A stretch of DNA of 64,000 nucleotides from Epiperipatus broadwayi. Taxonomy: Eukaryota; Onychophora; Udeonychophora; Euonychophora; Peripatidae. The position numbers and the translations under genes were made by a program. Location of the stretch: the NCBI GenBank assembly GCA_028023455.1, contig JAQFVV010012489.1, positions 3,411,881 through 3,475,880 of the forward strand. The letters run 5' to 3'. This document shows positions 14,833 to 25,984 of this stretch, in pieces; positions within the stretch are counted from its first letter, which is position 1; each line of letters begins with the position of its first letter. The notes beneath the pieces were generated by a model that had not been told where the DNA came from, ran no database searches, and was given only the letters and a program-made list of their open reading frames with translations.

Positions 14833-15590
14833 TTTGTCATATGAAAAAAAAAAAAACAAACAATGTCGTGTTATGAGGTAAGTGAATTTCTAATTAATTT
14901 TATACATGTATAAGTAAAAATAATACTATTTCTAAAAATGAATATATTACAATTTATTTCTATATGTGTTGATATATATTTCAAACTTCCAAACATTATT
15001 TATCTTGCACATCCTTACACTTTTATGTAACTTGAGATGCTTTTAAGTTGAAGGTTCTGTTTAAAAGTTAAGAAGATATAGTTGATTGCAATTTTTTATA
15101 TTCAGCATGCAAAATATTAAAATGCAGCAACTAGCTATATCTTCATAATAATCACAAAATAACATTTTTGTGCAATTGAAAGCAAGTGTTAATTGACTAA
15201 AATATTGATACATTTTTAGTAATCACTATTTGTAGTGATTATAACTGTTTCATCTTTCAATTCAATTCTCTCATCAAATCTCAAAAGACTAGGTAACATA
15301 ATTTTGGCATTATAGCATTAGCAGCATTGCCTTTTATTATAAGTCTTACATGGGATGTTAAAAGCAATTCAAGTAGTCTTAAAGCATGATCCAAATATGA
15401 TTCAACCTTCTGGGAATCATATAACCATTGAACATTTAAAATGTCATTCTAAGTGTGTATTGAAGGAAAATAAAATATAATAAACTGTAAGGAAGTGCAA
15501 TAATTGTGAGTATGATTCATTTTTTATAGTGTCAAATGATTTGTCAGCATAAAGGTGTTATGGTTTATAATTGATTCCTGTTCCTAAAAT
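14833..15590. other. AT-rich non-coding stretch
   Basis: After the A tail at about 14844-14856 nothing recognisable is seen until the ~415 bp repeat units begin near 15597. Confidence 0.5.
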
Positions 15591-15596
15591 ATATAT

Positions 15597-16015
15597 ATGA
15601 TCACTAGATGGAGCTTTACCAATAGCTCCTAATAAGCTTTTGTTTACATAAATGCCAAGAGAGATAGAATTCAATATCTCTTTTGTTGTTTCCACCTCCA
15701 GAGCAGCTGGTTTCGAACTAGTTGGCTCATGTCAGTGAAGGTTAGGGAGACTAAAAACTAGATCTAAATACTACTCTGAAATCAGCATTTATCAAACATG
15801 TTTCTATCAGTTTGAAAGCATGAAATTTATCAGACATGTAATGTATTCAAATCCAGCCTACCAAACTAGATAGCTATATGGGTCTGAAATCAGTTCAGTT
15901 TCACCATATAGTAAAAGCCTCTGCAATATATATCATTGCAAAAACCTTAAAGGGTACATTTATGATAAGCAAAACAAGTTATAAATTCTGTAACTTGCTT
16001 TTAGCTTGCATTTTA
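15597..16015 (-). mobile_element. ~415 bp hammerhead-type unit, minus orientation
   Basis: One full unit on the minus strand runs from TGCAAGCTAAAAGC to CCATCTAGTGATCA. The TGATCACTAGATGG end recurs at 15599 and 16016, giving a 417-bp period. Inside it (15690-15750, minus) is a degenerate hammerhead: CACTGACAT, stem II GAGC/GTTC, GAAAC and a short stem III. The same unit occurs on the plus strand at 16265-16677 and, diverged, at 26.2 kb and 39.98-40.48 kb. No coding capacity. The architecture fits a Penelope-type terminal repeat or retrozyme-like element. Confidence 0.75.
15690..15750 (-). ncRNA. Degenerate type I hammerhead motif
   Basis: On the minus strand the motif reads CACTGACATGAGC, loop, GTTCGAAACC, then CTCTGGAGG. 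Stem II is GAGC/GTTC and GAAA is kept, but the expected CUGAUGA is CUGACAU, so self-cleavage is doubtful. The outer stem I pairs CTCC-type with GGTGG-type sequence. Confidence 0.5.
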
Positions 16016-16264
16016 TGATCACTAGATGGAGCTTTACCAATAGATCCTAACAAGCTGATAGAAACTGATAAAAACATGTTTGATAAATGCTGATTTTATA
16101 GTATTTAGATCTAGTTTCTAGTCTCCCTACCCTTCATTGACATGAGCCAACTAGCTCAAAAACAGCTTGTCTGGAGGTGGAGACATTGAAAGAGATATTG
16201 AATTCTATCTCTTGGCATTTATGTAAACAAAAGCTTGTTAGGAGCTATTGGTAAAGCTTTCTCT
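16016..16264. mobile_element. Inverted junction and partial plus-strand unit
   Basis: Positions 16016-16052 repeat the tail of the minus unit. At about 16053 the sequence switches to the plus orientation at an internal point (GATAGAAACTGAT) and runs through a hammerhead-like motif to the unit end near 16264. The result is a head-to-head arrangement of related units. Confidence 0.7.
16121..16184 (+). ncRNA. Degenerate type I hammerhead motif
   Basis: The outer stem I is GTCTCC (16121-16126) with GGAGAC (16179-16184). Stem II is a perfect GAGC/GCTC. The core is altered, TTGACAT in place of CTGATGA and AAAA in place of GAAA. A short stem III precedes TGTC, then TGGAGG. Confidence 0.5.
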
Positions 16265-16740
16265 AGTGATCATAAAATGCAACTTAAAAGCAAGTTACAA
16301 AATTTATAACTTGTTTTGTTTATCATAAACATACCCTTGAAGATTTTGCAATGATATATATTGCAGAGGCTTTTACTATATGGTGAAACTGAACTGATTT
16401 TAGACCCATATAGATATCTAGTTTGGTAGGCTGGATTTGAAGACATTATGTGTCTGATAAATTTCATGCTTTCAAACTGACAAAAACATGTTTAATAAAT
16501 GCTGATTTTAGAATTAATATTTAAATATAGATTTTAGTATTTCTACTCTTCACTGGTGTGAGCCAACTAGTTCAAAACCACCTGGTCTGGAGGTGGAGAC
16601 AATGAGAGATATTGAAATTCTCTTTTGGCATTTATGTAAACAAAATCTTGCTAGGAGCTATTGGTAAAGCGCCATATAGTGATCATAAAATGCAAGCTAA
16701 AAGCTAGTTACAAAATTTATAACTTGTTTTGTTTATCATA
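16265..16740 (+). mobile_element. ~413 bp hammerhead-type unit, plus orientation
   Basis: The unit starts at AGTGATCATAAAATGCAA and recurs at 16678, a 413-bp period. It matches the reverse complement of 15597-16015 almost throughout. The second start runs into TA repeats at about 16740-16785, where a segment of about 35 bp (TAACTTGTTTTGTTTATCAT plus TA) is duplicated. Its degenerate hammerhead lies at 16541-16600. Confidence 0.75.
16541..16600 (+). ncRNA. Degenerate type I hammerhead motif
   Basis: The motif reads CACTGGTGTGAGC, loop, GTTCAAAACC, ACCT, GGTC, TGGAGG. Stem III is ACC/GGT around ACCT, ending in a GUC cleavage triplet. The conserved core is substituted, so it is probably inactive. 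Confidence 0.45.
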
Positions 16741-16789
16741 TATATATATATATAACTTGTTTTGTTTATCATATATATATATATAATGA

Positions 16790-17050
16790 ACATGCTAATA
16801 CTCTAACCAAGCTTTTCTGATAAATACACTTGTTGGTATTTTAGATCTAATATCTGAATAACCTAGTGCCTCACTAACAATAGCCATCAGCTTGAAGTTT
16901 GTTTGGGGATAAGGTTAATTGTAGTTCAAGATTTTAAATGCTTTCTCTTCTGGAATTTATCAGAAAACTTGTTTAGAGCCATTAGTATGCTCATTATATT
17001 ACATTTGTAATGCAAACTTATTAAGTCAAATGATGTATGACTTGATTTTC
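16790..17050 (+). mobile_element. Decayed hammerhead-type unit related to the 26 kb family
   Basis: A core-like CTAACAA, stem II AGC/GCT, GAAG and GTTTGGGGAT lie at about 16872-16912. The following tail, with GAGCCATTAG, TGCTCATTA and ACATTTGTAATGCAA, matches the tail of the element at 26120-26217. It is clearly degenerate. Confidence 0.55.
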
Positions 17051-17958
17051 TTAATATATATACATATTGAAGTTGTATCAAAATGGATGCATGAATAACT
17101 TTCTTCAATTAAGATGCATTATAATAGATTAGTTACATAAATCATCCTGAAAATTACATTGAATGATTTTTATATCTTTTGCCTGTCAAAATCTTCCTTT
17201 CAACATATGTATAAAATTAATAATAAGTTAATCAGACTGGCTAAAAACAACTGAGTAAATATGATGGCCTCTTCAATTATTCTATTATTGTTATTCAATT
17301 ATTGATTAAAATAATTTGAAATTTTGTATATTAATATGTATAACTATATGCAATGAACTATTTATGTATTTACTTTAATAAGTAAACAGGTTTTAATATT
17401 ATTATAAGAATCTTGAAGAAGGAGATTTAACTCTCTAATAGTCAATTTTCAATGAGTGAGAATTTTGTAGTTTTATTTCCTTGATTATCTTCTATCTAAA
17501 AGTAACTAATTTTTACTTTACTACCTAAGAAGGGTTGATCAGTTATCTGAAAAAAATATTCAAATTTATTTTTTAATCTTCAAAATTTCCAAGATTTAAA
17601 TTCCAGATCATGAACATACAGTTTAATATGACAACCACTATATTATAAAATGTTGCATTGGTATATACTTAAAAAAACCTAAGGCATACATTCATATATA
17701 AATACCTTTAAAAAAAAAAAAAACTCATTTTAATCACTGCATTAATTGCCTGTCACCCACCCAAAAACTAGTATTTAAATTCAGAATAAGTAAATATTGT
17801 TTTTTTTTTTTTTTAGAATTTCTCTTTTATAAACAAATTAAACTCATAACCAATCCTGGTAGACATCCAAATATAGATCAATAAATTAATATTTAGCAAT
17901 ATTTATTTAGAGTTACATTTCTTTAATAGATGAATAATGCCTTATTTTTTATTGATTT
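17051..17958. other. AT-rich non-coding stretch
   Basis: Contains an A run at about 17710-17723 and a T run at about 17801-17814. No coding or repeat family is recognised. Confidence 0.5.
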
Positions 17959-18570
17959 ATTTAGAGCAGTGGTCTTCAACCTTTTCACACCTATGGACCA
18001 GCAAAAATAAGGATAAGATTTTGCAGACTGGCAGAAGTTTACAGATAATTTTTTTTAAGAAGTAGCCTGCTTGGCCTTAGATAAGCATAATTTTTATAAC
18101 TGACCAAAAACAGCACACTAGTTATTGTGTATTGTAATGTTGTTGTTTACCTTCACATGCTGAACACTCAATAACAATTGTTCTCATCAATTTGCATTTC
18201 TACATTTATTATTTCATTGTTAAAGCATGCAAAAATAAAATATTATTCATCTAAATGTTGGGAAATAATATTATGATAAATATAATATCTGTATTTAATG
18301 TTAAATATACAAGATGAAGTTATATAAATATGGAGATTGTCTTTTGATAGTAATAAGAGAAAAATAGAAATCAAGTAATTAAAATCACTGTACAGCCAAA
18401 AAAAGTCACCGTATTTTAAATCTGAAAAAATAAAACGAAATGTGTAAAAGACTGAAGTTTTGATGTTATTGTAATTTTTTTGTGCTGGTGTGTTGAATGG
18501 ATCAAAAAATGTAATTAATAGGAACAGTTTTTTTTAAAAAATGGCAAAATAGACATTGCATAATAGAAAT

Positions 18571-18921
18571 AAACATCGCTTGACCACCACTTTTTATGCT
18601 TGTGTATAACTGTTATTAAAACATAAGCTGATGGGCTTGGATTGAAAACATTAAGGTGTTTTCAGTTTAAGAGTCATAGTTTTGTAGTTAAGTAGAGATA
18701 AAAGATGGCTGCTGGGGGGGGGGTGCATTAGATTCTAAGATTTAGGTGCAATGCTCTCAGATCCAAGACTCCTCACTGATGAAGGCCATAAGCCAGAAAC
18801 TAGTCTGGGGATATTGGATCAGTAGGTATAAGATAGGAATTTTATGAACAAGTCTTCTGTCATCCATTGATTACTCTAGCTTGCTGAGTGTGGCAATATG
18901 TATAGTGAGTTTTCCCTGTTT
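18571..18921 (+). mobile_element. Hammerhead-bearing element nested in the hAT element
   Basis: It is flanked by a perfect 10-bp direct repeat, TAATAGAAAT (18561-18570 and 18922-18931). It starts AAACATCGCTTGACCACCA and ends GAGTTTTCCCTGTT. A second copy is at 40505-40751 with the same ends. A G run lies near 18714-18723. It carries the hammerhead at 18760-18820 and no open frame. A small non-autonomous retroelement is inferred. Confidence 0.75.
18760..18820 (+). ncRNA. Type I hammerhead ribozyme motif
   Basis: The core CTGATGA is at 18776-18782 and GAAA at 18796-18799. Stem II is GGC/GCC (18784-18786 with 1892-18794 region, loop CATAA), flanked by an A-A mismatch. Stem III is AC/GT with loop TA, giving cleavage after GTC at 18805. 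Stem I pairs CCTCA (18771-18775) with TGGGG (18806-18810) and, past an internal loop, GATCCAA (18760-18766) with TTGGATC (18814-18820). Such minimal stem III forms are known from Penelope-like elements and animal retrozymes. The A-A pair next to the core is unusual and may lower activity. Confidence 0.8.
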
Positions 18922-18959
18922 TAATAGAAATGAAGCAAAAAAAAATCAACATATAATTG

Positions 18960-19830
18960 CTGCCATCTTTTAAAATAAAAGACAATGAAAGTTGAAAAAG
19001 TCAAAAGTAATGATCTTATTTTAATTTTTTTTTTTTTTGGGGGGGGGGGGATGAGTTGAGAAATACTTTGTTTTCACTGAGACAAAAGATAGAGACCAAA
19101 GTTATTTTTTGTTTGTTTTTATTTTTAAAAAAAAGGTAACAGAAATTAGTTCTAAAAATAAAAGTTTTAGTATTTTAGTGGTTTACAAATAAAGCCCCCA
19201 AAAAAATCTTATAGGCCAAAATAAAGTGGGCATATATATATATATTTTTTTTTAAAAAAAAAAGAAAATGAAATTTGAAAAAGTCAAAAGTTTTGATCTT
19301 ATTTTAATTGGGAGGGGGAGGGTGGATTGAGAAATACTTGGTAAAAGTTAGAGACAGAAATTTTTTGGTTGTTTTTCTTTTTAAAAAAAATGATAAAAAT
19401 TGATTTCAAAAATAAAAGTTAAAGCCAAAAAAGATCTTATTTTAATATTTTGGGAGGATATTTTGTCTTCACTAAGACAAAAGTTATTTTTGGTTTGTTT
19501 TTATTTTTAAAAAAAGGTAATAAAAATTTGTTTTAAAAATAAAAGTTTTAGTATATCAGCAGTATACAAATAAAGGCAACAAAGATATGGCCTTATAGGC
19601 TTAAAAAAGTGGCTGTATTTTTAAACAAAAAAAAACTGAAACTTAAAAAAGTCAAAAGTTTTGATCTTACTTTATTTTGAGGTTGTGAGGATGTATTGAG
19701 CAATACTTTGTAAAAGTTAGAGACAGAACTTATTTTTTTGGTTTTTATTTTTTAAAAAAGGTAATTATAAAAATTGATTTCAAAAATAAAAGTTAAGCCA
19801 AAAAAAATTGCCGTATAGTAAAAAAAAATC
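18960..19830. repeat. Imperfect internal tandem units in the hAT element
   Basis: Blocks start near 18990, 19280, 19430 and 19640. They share GTCAAAAG, GATCTTATTTTAAT, GAGAAATACTT, AGTTAGAGACAGAA and AAAAATAAAAGTT, at spacings of about 150-290 bp. A run of 12 G lies near 19039-19050. The pattern suggests local duplication inside the transposon. Confidence 0.65.
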
Positions 19831-20241
19831 CACTAAAAATGAGATATTAAAAGAGAGAGTAGAGAAACTTTATAGATCAAAAAAGTCACATTACATTTTA
19901 TTGTTTTAATAATGCCAATAAATGGCCATGATTGCCTATCAAAAGACAACCAGAGTTTGTATAATAAAAACTTTTTCTACTCCCCCCCCATAAACATTTG
20001 TAATAAATAGAAAAACAAATTAATTTATGTATGATTGATTAGATTTTGTTTTTATTCTGTTTTTTTTTTTTTTTAATTGGGTAAAAATGCGATGAAAAAA
20101 TAAATAAAAATTGTTTATATTAATTAAGAGTTTAAAATCTTATTATTTTGTTATTACAAACTTTTTTGCTAGTCTAGCATGGAACAGCAGAAACTTTTGT
20201 GGCCCGGTGCTGGTCTGTGGACTGGTGGTTGAAGACCACTG

Positions 20242-20763
20242 ATTTAAAAGAATGTTAAGGACTTTGCTATAAAATGGCTATTTAAATATTGTTTTGTTTT
20301 ATAAGTATACATAAATAAAATATACATTTTATACATTTTAGCATTTGATTACATTAATAAAAAGAATAGTGAATAAGGATTTGTAATCAAAATTATTATT
20401 ATTATTATCACTATAATTATTATTAATGTTATTATTATTCCTTGTAATAATGTAATAAAACAAACATCTGAAACTAAAACACAGATTAGATTTTACTTTT
20501 ATATTAGTTAAATATGCTGTATATAGTTTTTAATTTGTTTATTATTATTCATCATTTCAAATTATAATCACACAAAACAATCAAAAGAAGAATGCATTAT
20601 TATATGTTGATTAAGAGATAATATATAGAAATATGTAAATATATACTGTAAATGATCAAATTTCAATGTTAAAATTTGTCCATAATGTTGCCTGCCTTTC
20701 AAGATGTTTCTTTTTAAATAATCACATAGCCAACTACCCTAATGCAACTCCACTCAGTGGAGG
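20242..20763. other. AT-rich non-coding stretch
   Basis: Short ATT-rich patches near 20394-20440. No coding feature. Confidence 0.5.
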
Positions 20764-21021
20764 ATAGTAGTAGTGGTAGTGGTAGTAGTGGTGGTAGTAG
20801 TGATAGTAGTGATAGTAGTGGTAGTAGTAGTGGTAGTGATAGTGGTGGTGGTGCTAGTGGTAGAGTAGTGGTATGGTATTGGTGGTGATGGTAGTGGTAG
20901 TGGGGGTGGTGGTAGTGATAGTGGTGGTGGTAGTGGGGGTAGTTGTGGTGGTAGTAGTGGTGGGAGTGGCAGTGGTAGTGGTGGTTAGTAGTGGTAGTGC
21001 TAGTGGTAGTAGTAGTAGTAT
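20764..21021. repeat. G-rich (GGT/AGT) minisatellite
   Basis: About 260 bp of interspersed GGT, AGT and GAT triplets on the plus strand, with almost no C. It makes Val/Gly/Ser-rich or His/Tyr/Pro-rich low-complexity frames on the two strands, which are not real genes. It lies at the downstream end of the reverse transcriptase relic. Confidence 0.9.
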
Positions 21022-21179
21022 GTTTCAACAGATACTTTATTACTTTCTTTGGTTTACATAGTTTCTATTATATTGTATTTACAATTTGATTTAGTAAAAT
21101 TTACAGTTTTGGTTTACATTTGTTTAAACATAAGTTTTTTCTTGTGGAAACTTTGAACTTGTTCCTTATTCTATAGTTT

Positions 21180-22375
21180 ATAAATAATGCAGTACCTTCA
21201 GTGTTTTCAAGTGCCTTTGTTTTGCATTTCTCATAGTTTTGATTGTTCTTTCAACAGTGACCAAGTTGCAGGATATAAATTTGATCTAAAATATTTTTAT
21301 CTTTATCTTTAATTTGTATTAGTTTATTAATGAATGTGGCCAGATGACATCAAGTATTTTCCTCATTATAAAGCTGCATCTCATGCATCAATAAGAATAT
21401 AGGAGGAATGTAACTAGCCTGATGTTTGGTATTGCTCAACCCTGCTATGCATTAATAATTTGCTCCATCATGTTTTTTTCTTTTATATATGTTGTATGCC
21501 ATTTGTCTTATTTTTGTCAAACCTTTACTGTTGTAAATTAGGTGTTCAATTGTTTCTTCAGCTCTGTGGCATCATCTACAAAATGGATCTATGTCCCTAT
21601 ACATGCTTTTATATTGGGAAAAAAAGTTGTGGACATAACAGTGAGGTTCATTTTTATTATAAAATTGAAGAACTTAGGGTCCAGTGCCAATTGCTTGAAT
21701 TGTTTAATTAGTTGGTTGTTTCTATTATCAACATTGGTGAAGGTTCATTTGGATTTGTTTCTTTATTTATTATGTTGTATATTTCCCAATATGAATATTT
21801 GTTCTCATATTGTTCCATTATGTCCTTATTGGTTTTACATTGATAAATTATGAATGAGATGTATGATCAGTGGTGGTGGTGTGTTAGTAGGAGTAACTTC
21901 AATTAGGTGTTTTTAGTTTTGGGAATTGTTTCATAGTCATAATAGTTGCATTCCTCAACTTTTGTATGTGGAAGATTTCAACTGTGTAGAGACCAAGTCC
22001 ATTTTTTATCAGTGGTTGATACATTTTTCTATTTGATATGGCAACTGTCTTCTTGGACCAGAGTAGCTGTTTACATATTGCTTTGATTCTGTTTATGAAA
22101 GCCTTTGAGAATTCAATAATTGGTTAATAATAGCTGATTTTTGTCATTAGTTGGTTAATTAACTTCACTTTGGAGAAGACAGACATATAAGTCTTTGAAA
22201 GGGAGTCAGCAATCCACTTTATTTCTTTCCTAATCCTATTTTGGATTTGATATCTCATCTCTGTGATCCCCAAATAAAATGGGAAACCCAAGAAAGATGC
22301 TGGTTTTCACTGATAGATCATCACACATGGTCTTCCTGTGAATAGAGACAATGCTGAAGGTTTTGCTTGATTGAA
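21180..22375 (-). pseudogene. Non-LTR (L1-like) reverse transcriptase ORF2 C-terminal relic
   Basis: Minus-strand translation, with several stops and frame changes, gives in order a segment like the thumb region of L1-type polymerases (LGFPI near 22285, then KEIKWIADSLSKTYMS), a segment with LLWSKKTVAISN and a nearby GLGLY (about 21990-22070), and an H/C motif with AEETIEHLIY (about 21545-21590). The last resembles the Cys-rich zinc-finger-like C-terminus of L1-type proteins. The catalytic palm is missing; upstream it is cut by the TTA microsatellite at 22399. It is a dead copy. Clade assignment beyond L1-like is inference. Confidence 0.75.
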
Positions 22376-22396
22376 TTTGAATTTATAATGTGCAGT

Positions 22397-22583
<187 letters not shown>

Positions 22584-22739
22584 GAATATTTTGTATATAT
22601 ATTTTGAACCATTAGTAGATCTAATGGAAACAAAATCTAGCATGATTTTTTTACTCTTTAGTGGAAATATAAACTTGTGATAAGCAAAATTATAAAACTT
22701 ACTTTTATATATAAAAATATGATACAATAATTTATTATA

Positions 22740-24236
22740 AATTCAATCTACTCCACTTCAATCTATGTATTGCTCTACATCAGTCACTTAGACAGAGAAA
22801 CATAATACGCAGAGGGTACCTATGACCAAACTGTAGCTATATATAAGATACAGAATGATGACTATGTTTGAAGGCCACAGATCTTCTCAGCTGCAAAATT
22901 CAACACCTATCATTTCAAAGCACTTTTTTGTTTTAAAGTAAACTCCAGTTGCCAGTTAATTACATGAGGTAACTAACATGCCTTGAATTCATTGCCTAAA
23001 AAATCCCAACTAGCTCAGTCAAAAAGAATGATATAATAAATTGCTGTTTTCATTAGTGATATGAGTAAAAATTTACCAATACAATATTAAATTTCAAAGA
23101 TAATTTATTTTAATTAGAATGCTTACTACAATTTGTAAACTAATTATAAAATTTCTTAATGACTTTATTTATAATAACTACACACTCATTGTTAATAACA
23201 TATGATAGTAATGTAATATAACAAAGCATTAAATAAATACAAGGCAATAAAACACGCACATCAATAGTTCATTTTATGCATGCTATAGAGTTCACTTCTT
23301 TTACTGACTCTGGAGGCTTCAAAAATTGCAATGGCTACATTAATTGATATCAGAAATTGGAATAAAAATGTTATTTACCTATAGGATTTTGGGTATTGTG
23401 GCTTCTTGCTGTTTGCTGCTTCATGTGTGCTTTACCAACCAGTTGGATTTTAGGCTTCTGTTGAGATTCTAATCATTCCTATTCCAGCTCCTTTTATTTC
23501 AGGCAGTTAGACATTCCTGGCACCTTCAAATTATTGGCATTGCTTCTAATGGGCAAGTTGCTGATGTTCTGGTGGACTGAAGCTGGAATCCATTGTATGC
23601 TCTGAAAACTGCTCAACACTGCATTGTCTTTATTAACAATTATATATAGCAGGTGATTGACTTTAGATACATGAATTACTGACTGAATGTGCTAATTTTC
23701 AGCTCTATTTATGTGATGACCTTGTTGTCATTTTTTAAATTACTTTTTAAACCCACCATCTATTTTCATTGTTGAAAATTCATCCACTGCTTTTGATTAA
23801 ATTCTTTAGATATGTTTAATTAATCCTGTTGTTTATGGCTTTAATTAGTAGCCATTTCTAATCCTGTTTTAAATTTTTTTTTTTTTTTTTTTTTTATTTT
23901 TTTTCCCCGCATTTTAATTTTTTTTTTTAAAATTTTTTTTTTTTCAAAAAATTCTCCCCCTCTATTATTAATTTGTAAACATTACTACTGACTTTTAGCA
24001 AACTATTTTAAACCAATAATAAAAACTCTTTACACTTTTATAAACAACAACTCTCTCAACTTATTCTGGCTTACATATTATTTATTTATTAAAACATTCA
24101 TTTCCTTTGGAAAAACTTATTTTGCAGTAATTTTATTTATTAGAATTTTAATTCTAAAATCCTTATGTTTATGAAAATTTTATTTTTATTAATTATAAAC
24201 ACAATTTTACATGGAGCACTCTTCATTAGTGGTACA
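22740..24236 (-). repeat. Family 2 interspersed repeat, copy A
   Basis: It shares ACTGACTCTGGAGGCTTCAAA with copies B and C (near 23305, 54304 and 58447) and several blocks on either side, in the same order. It ends GGTACA next to ATAT, like family 1. A T-rich low-complexity block lies at 23870-23945. No coding frame. The left limit is approximate. The minus strand carries a degenerate TATA-like CATAAATAG near 23691. Confidence 0.65.
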
Positions 24237-25250
24237 ATATGTATTATGAAAAAAGGAGAAAAAAAGGTTTATAATAAGTTTAATCATTTTAATGGATATT
24301 TATGTACTTTACTAATTATATTTATTGTAATGCAATATAAATAATCTCCATTGGGTAGAGTTGCTGTAATGTAGTTGGTCATGCAATTGTATAAAAAGAA
24401 ACATCTTGAAAAAGTTCCATTACGAAATAAAAGCCAGGTTGATATATTAAATAATGTTTTTTTTATAGTGAGTTGTCTGTTTCAGTTTTGTTTTAAGTTG
24501 ATTATTTTTAATGTAGATATTATCAATAAAATAAACTTATCATGTTTTGACATTATAAACACACTTAATCTTATTCAGCATTAACATAATAACTAAATTG
24601 CATTTTTTTGTATTTATTAACATTGTGGTTATTAAAATATATCAACTTGTATATTTTTACAATACAACTAAAGTCTTTTATAGAATGATAAGATTGGATT
24701 CAGCATGGATATCAATTTTACCACAATAGTAAAAGCCTTATTACAATAGAAAATTAATATCTACATCCAATCTAGAGTCAATTTGAGTAAATAAATGAGA
24801 GAAAACAGATACCAAATGCTACTACAATCACACTTTTATTATTATATTTCATTAATTAATCTTTTATAATTATTGTGCAGTATCTTTATATTTTGGTTTT
24901 CTTTTACTCCTATGTTGTTATTGAAGCAAATGACTTAAAATTTTCAAGAACACTAAAGTTTGTCATTTATGCTAATTTGTGTACAGTTGACATTAGTATG
25001 GGAGAAATAAATAACTATTGTTTAACACAGATGAATATAATTTGTTTTCCTAATTAAAGTGCTACCATGAGTTTTCTTAATAAATTGAAAAATTCATAAA
25101 AAATTATGTATAATGTCTCTTTTTTAATATTATATCATTTGCTTAGGTATTTTAAAAAGTGATTTTGAATTAAATAACATAAAGCATAACAAATGAGCAT
25201 AAGCCTACTTTTGACAAATGTTGATAAATAAAAATAGTTATATATATATA
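24237..25250. other. AT-rich non-coding stretch
   Basis: Only short composition-driven open frames (for example 24375-24584). Nothing recognised. Confidence 0.5.
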
Positions 25251-25500
25251 ATGAAACTTAAATATATTCCAAACAACGGTAAACAATTTATAATATAATA
25301 TAAATAAAAACTCAATAAAAACTCATAAAGAAATATTTTCGATTATATTCATAATCATTTTCAACTCAACTTTCAAAATGGAATCATCTATTATGATTAT
25401 GAATATAGTCAAAAATATTTCTTTATGAGTATTTATTGAGTTTTTATTTATATTGTATTATAAATTGTTTACCGTTGTTTGGAAAATATTTAAGTTTCAT
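25251..25500. mobile_element. Fold-back element, copy 1
   Basis: The two arms of about 110-120 bp (25251-25375 and 25390-25500) are reverse complements, with ATTCCAAACAACGGTAAAC near one end and GTTTACCGTTGTTTGG near the other. A second copy lies at 35991-36240. No coding capacity. Confidence 0.8.
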
Positions 25501-25984
25501 TATTGTATTATTGATATTAGCAGACATTTATTTTGTTATATATATATATTTCTTTATAAGTCTTATTATTTTATGAAACAATTCTGTTTTCTTTCTATGT
25601 GTAAAGTATATTTTTCTACTACATCTATGATAATTTTCAACTTTACTCCCATAAATATAAATAAATTTAGATTTATAATTAGTAACATATTTCAAAAATC
25701 TGTAATTTAATAGTATAAAAATTCATTCAGATAAATTTTTTATATTTTCTAAAACTAAAATAACTATTTTAAATATATTTAAAATTTGGTTTATAGATTC
25801 ATATGACATTGTTCTCTCTATTGATGGTTTAAATATTGGTAAAATTGAATATGCTATTTAAATAAAATAAAAATTTAATAATAATATTTTTATTTATAAA
25901 GGTGACTTTCTAAAGTAAAAACCATTTGTAAAACTGTGTATGTATGTTGGGTAATTTTACATTCTCTAGGTGCGAAGAAATCAA

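Larger units (their letters stand above)
17967..20241. mobile_element. Non-autonomous hAT-type DNA transposon
   Basis: The ends are inverted copies of CAGTGGTCTTCAACC (17967-17981) and GGTTGAAGACCACTG (20227-20241), a terminal form familiar from animal hAT elements. The flanks are ATTTAGAG and ATTTAAAA, an 8-bp target-site duplication with two mismatches, the length expected of hAT. No transposase frame is present in its 2275 bp. The interior holds three to four imperfect tandem units and a nested hammerhead element at 18571-18921. The subterminal parts (CTATGGACCAGC and TGGTCTGTGGACTGG) are partly complementary. Confidence 0.85.

Noticed and set aside
15597-17050. CRISPR-like or satellite array
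   Set aside because: The units are about 415 bp, inverted as well as direct, without short repeats and unique spacers. The source is clearly eukaryotic.
20714-21061. His/Tyr/Pro-rich and Val/Gly-rich open frames
   Set aside because: Both come from the same GGT/AGT minisatellite.
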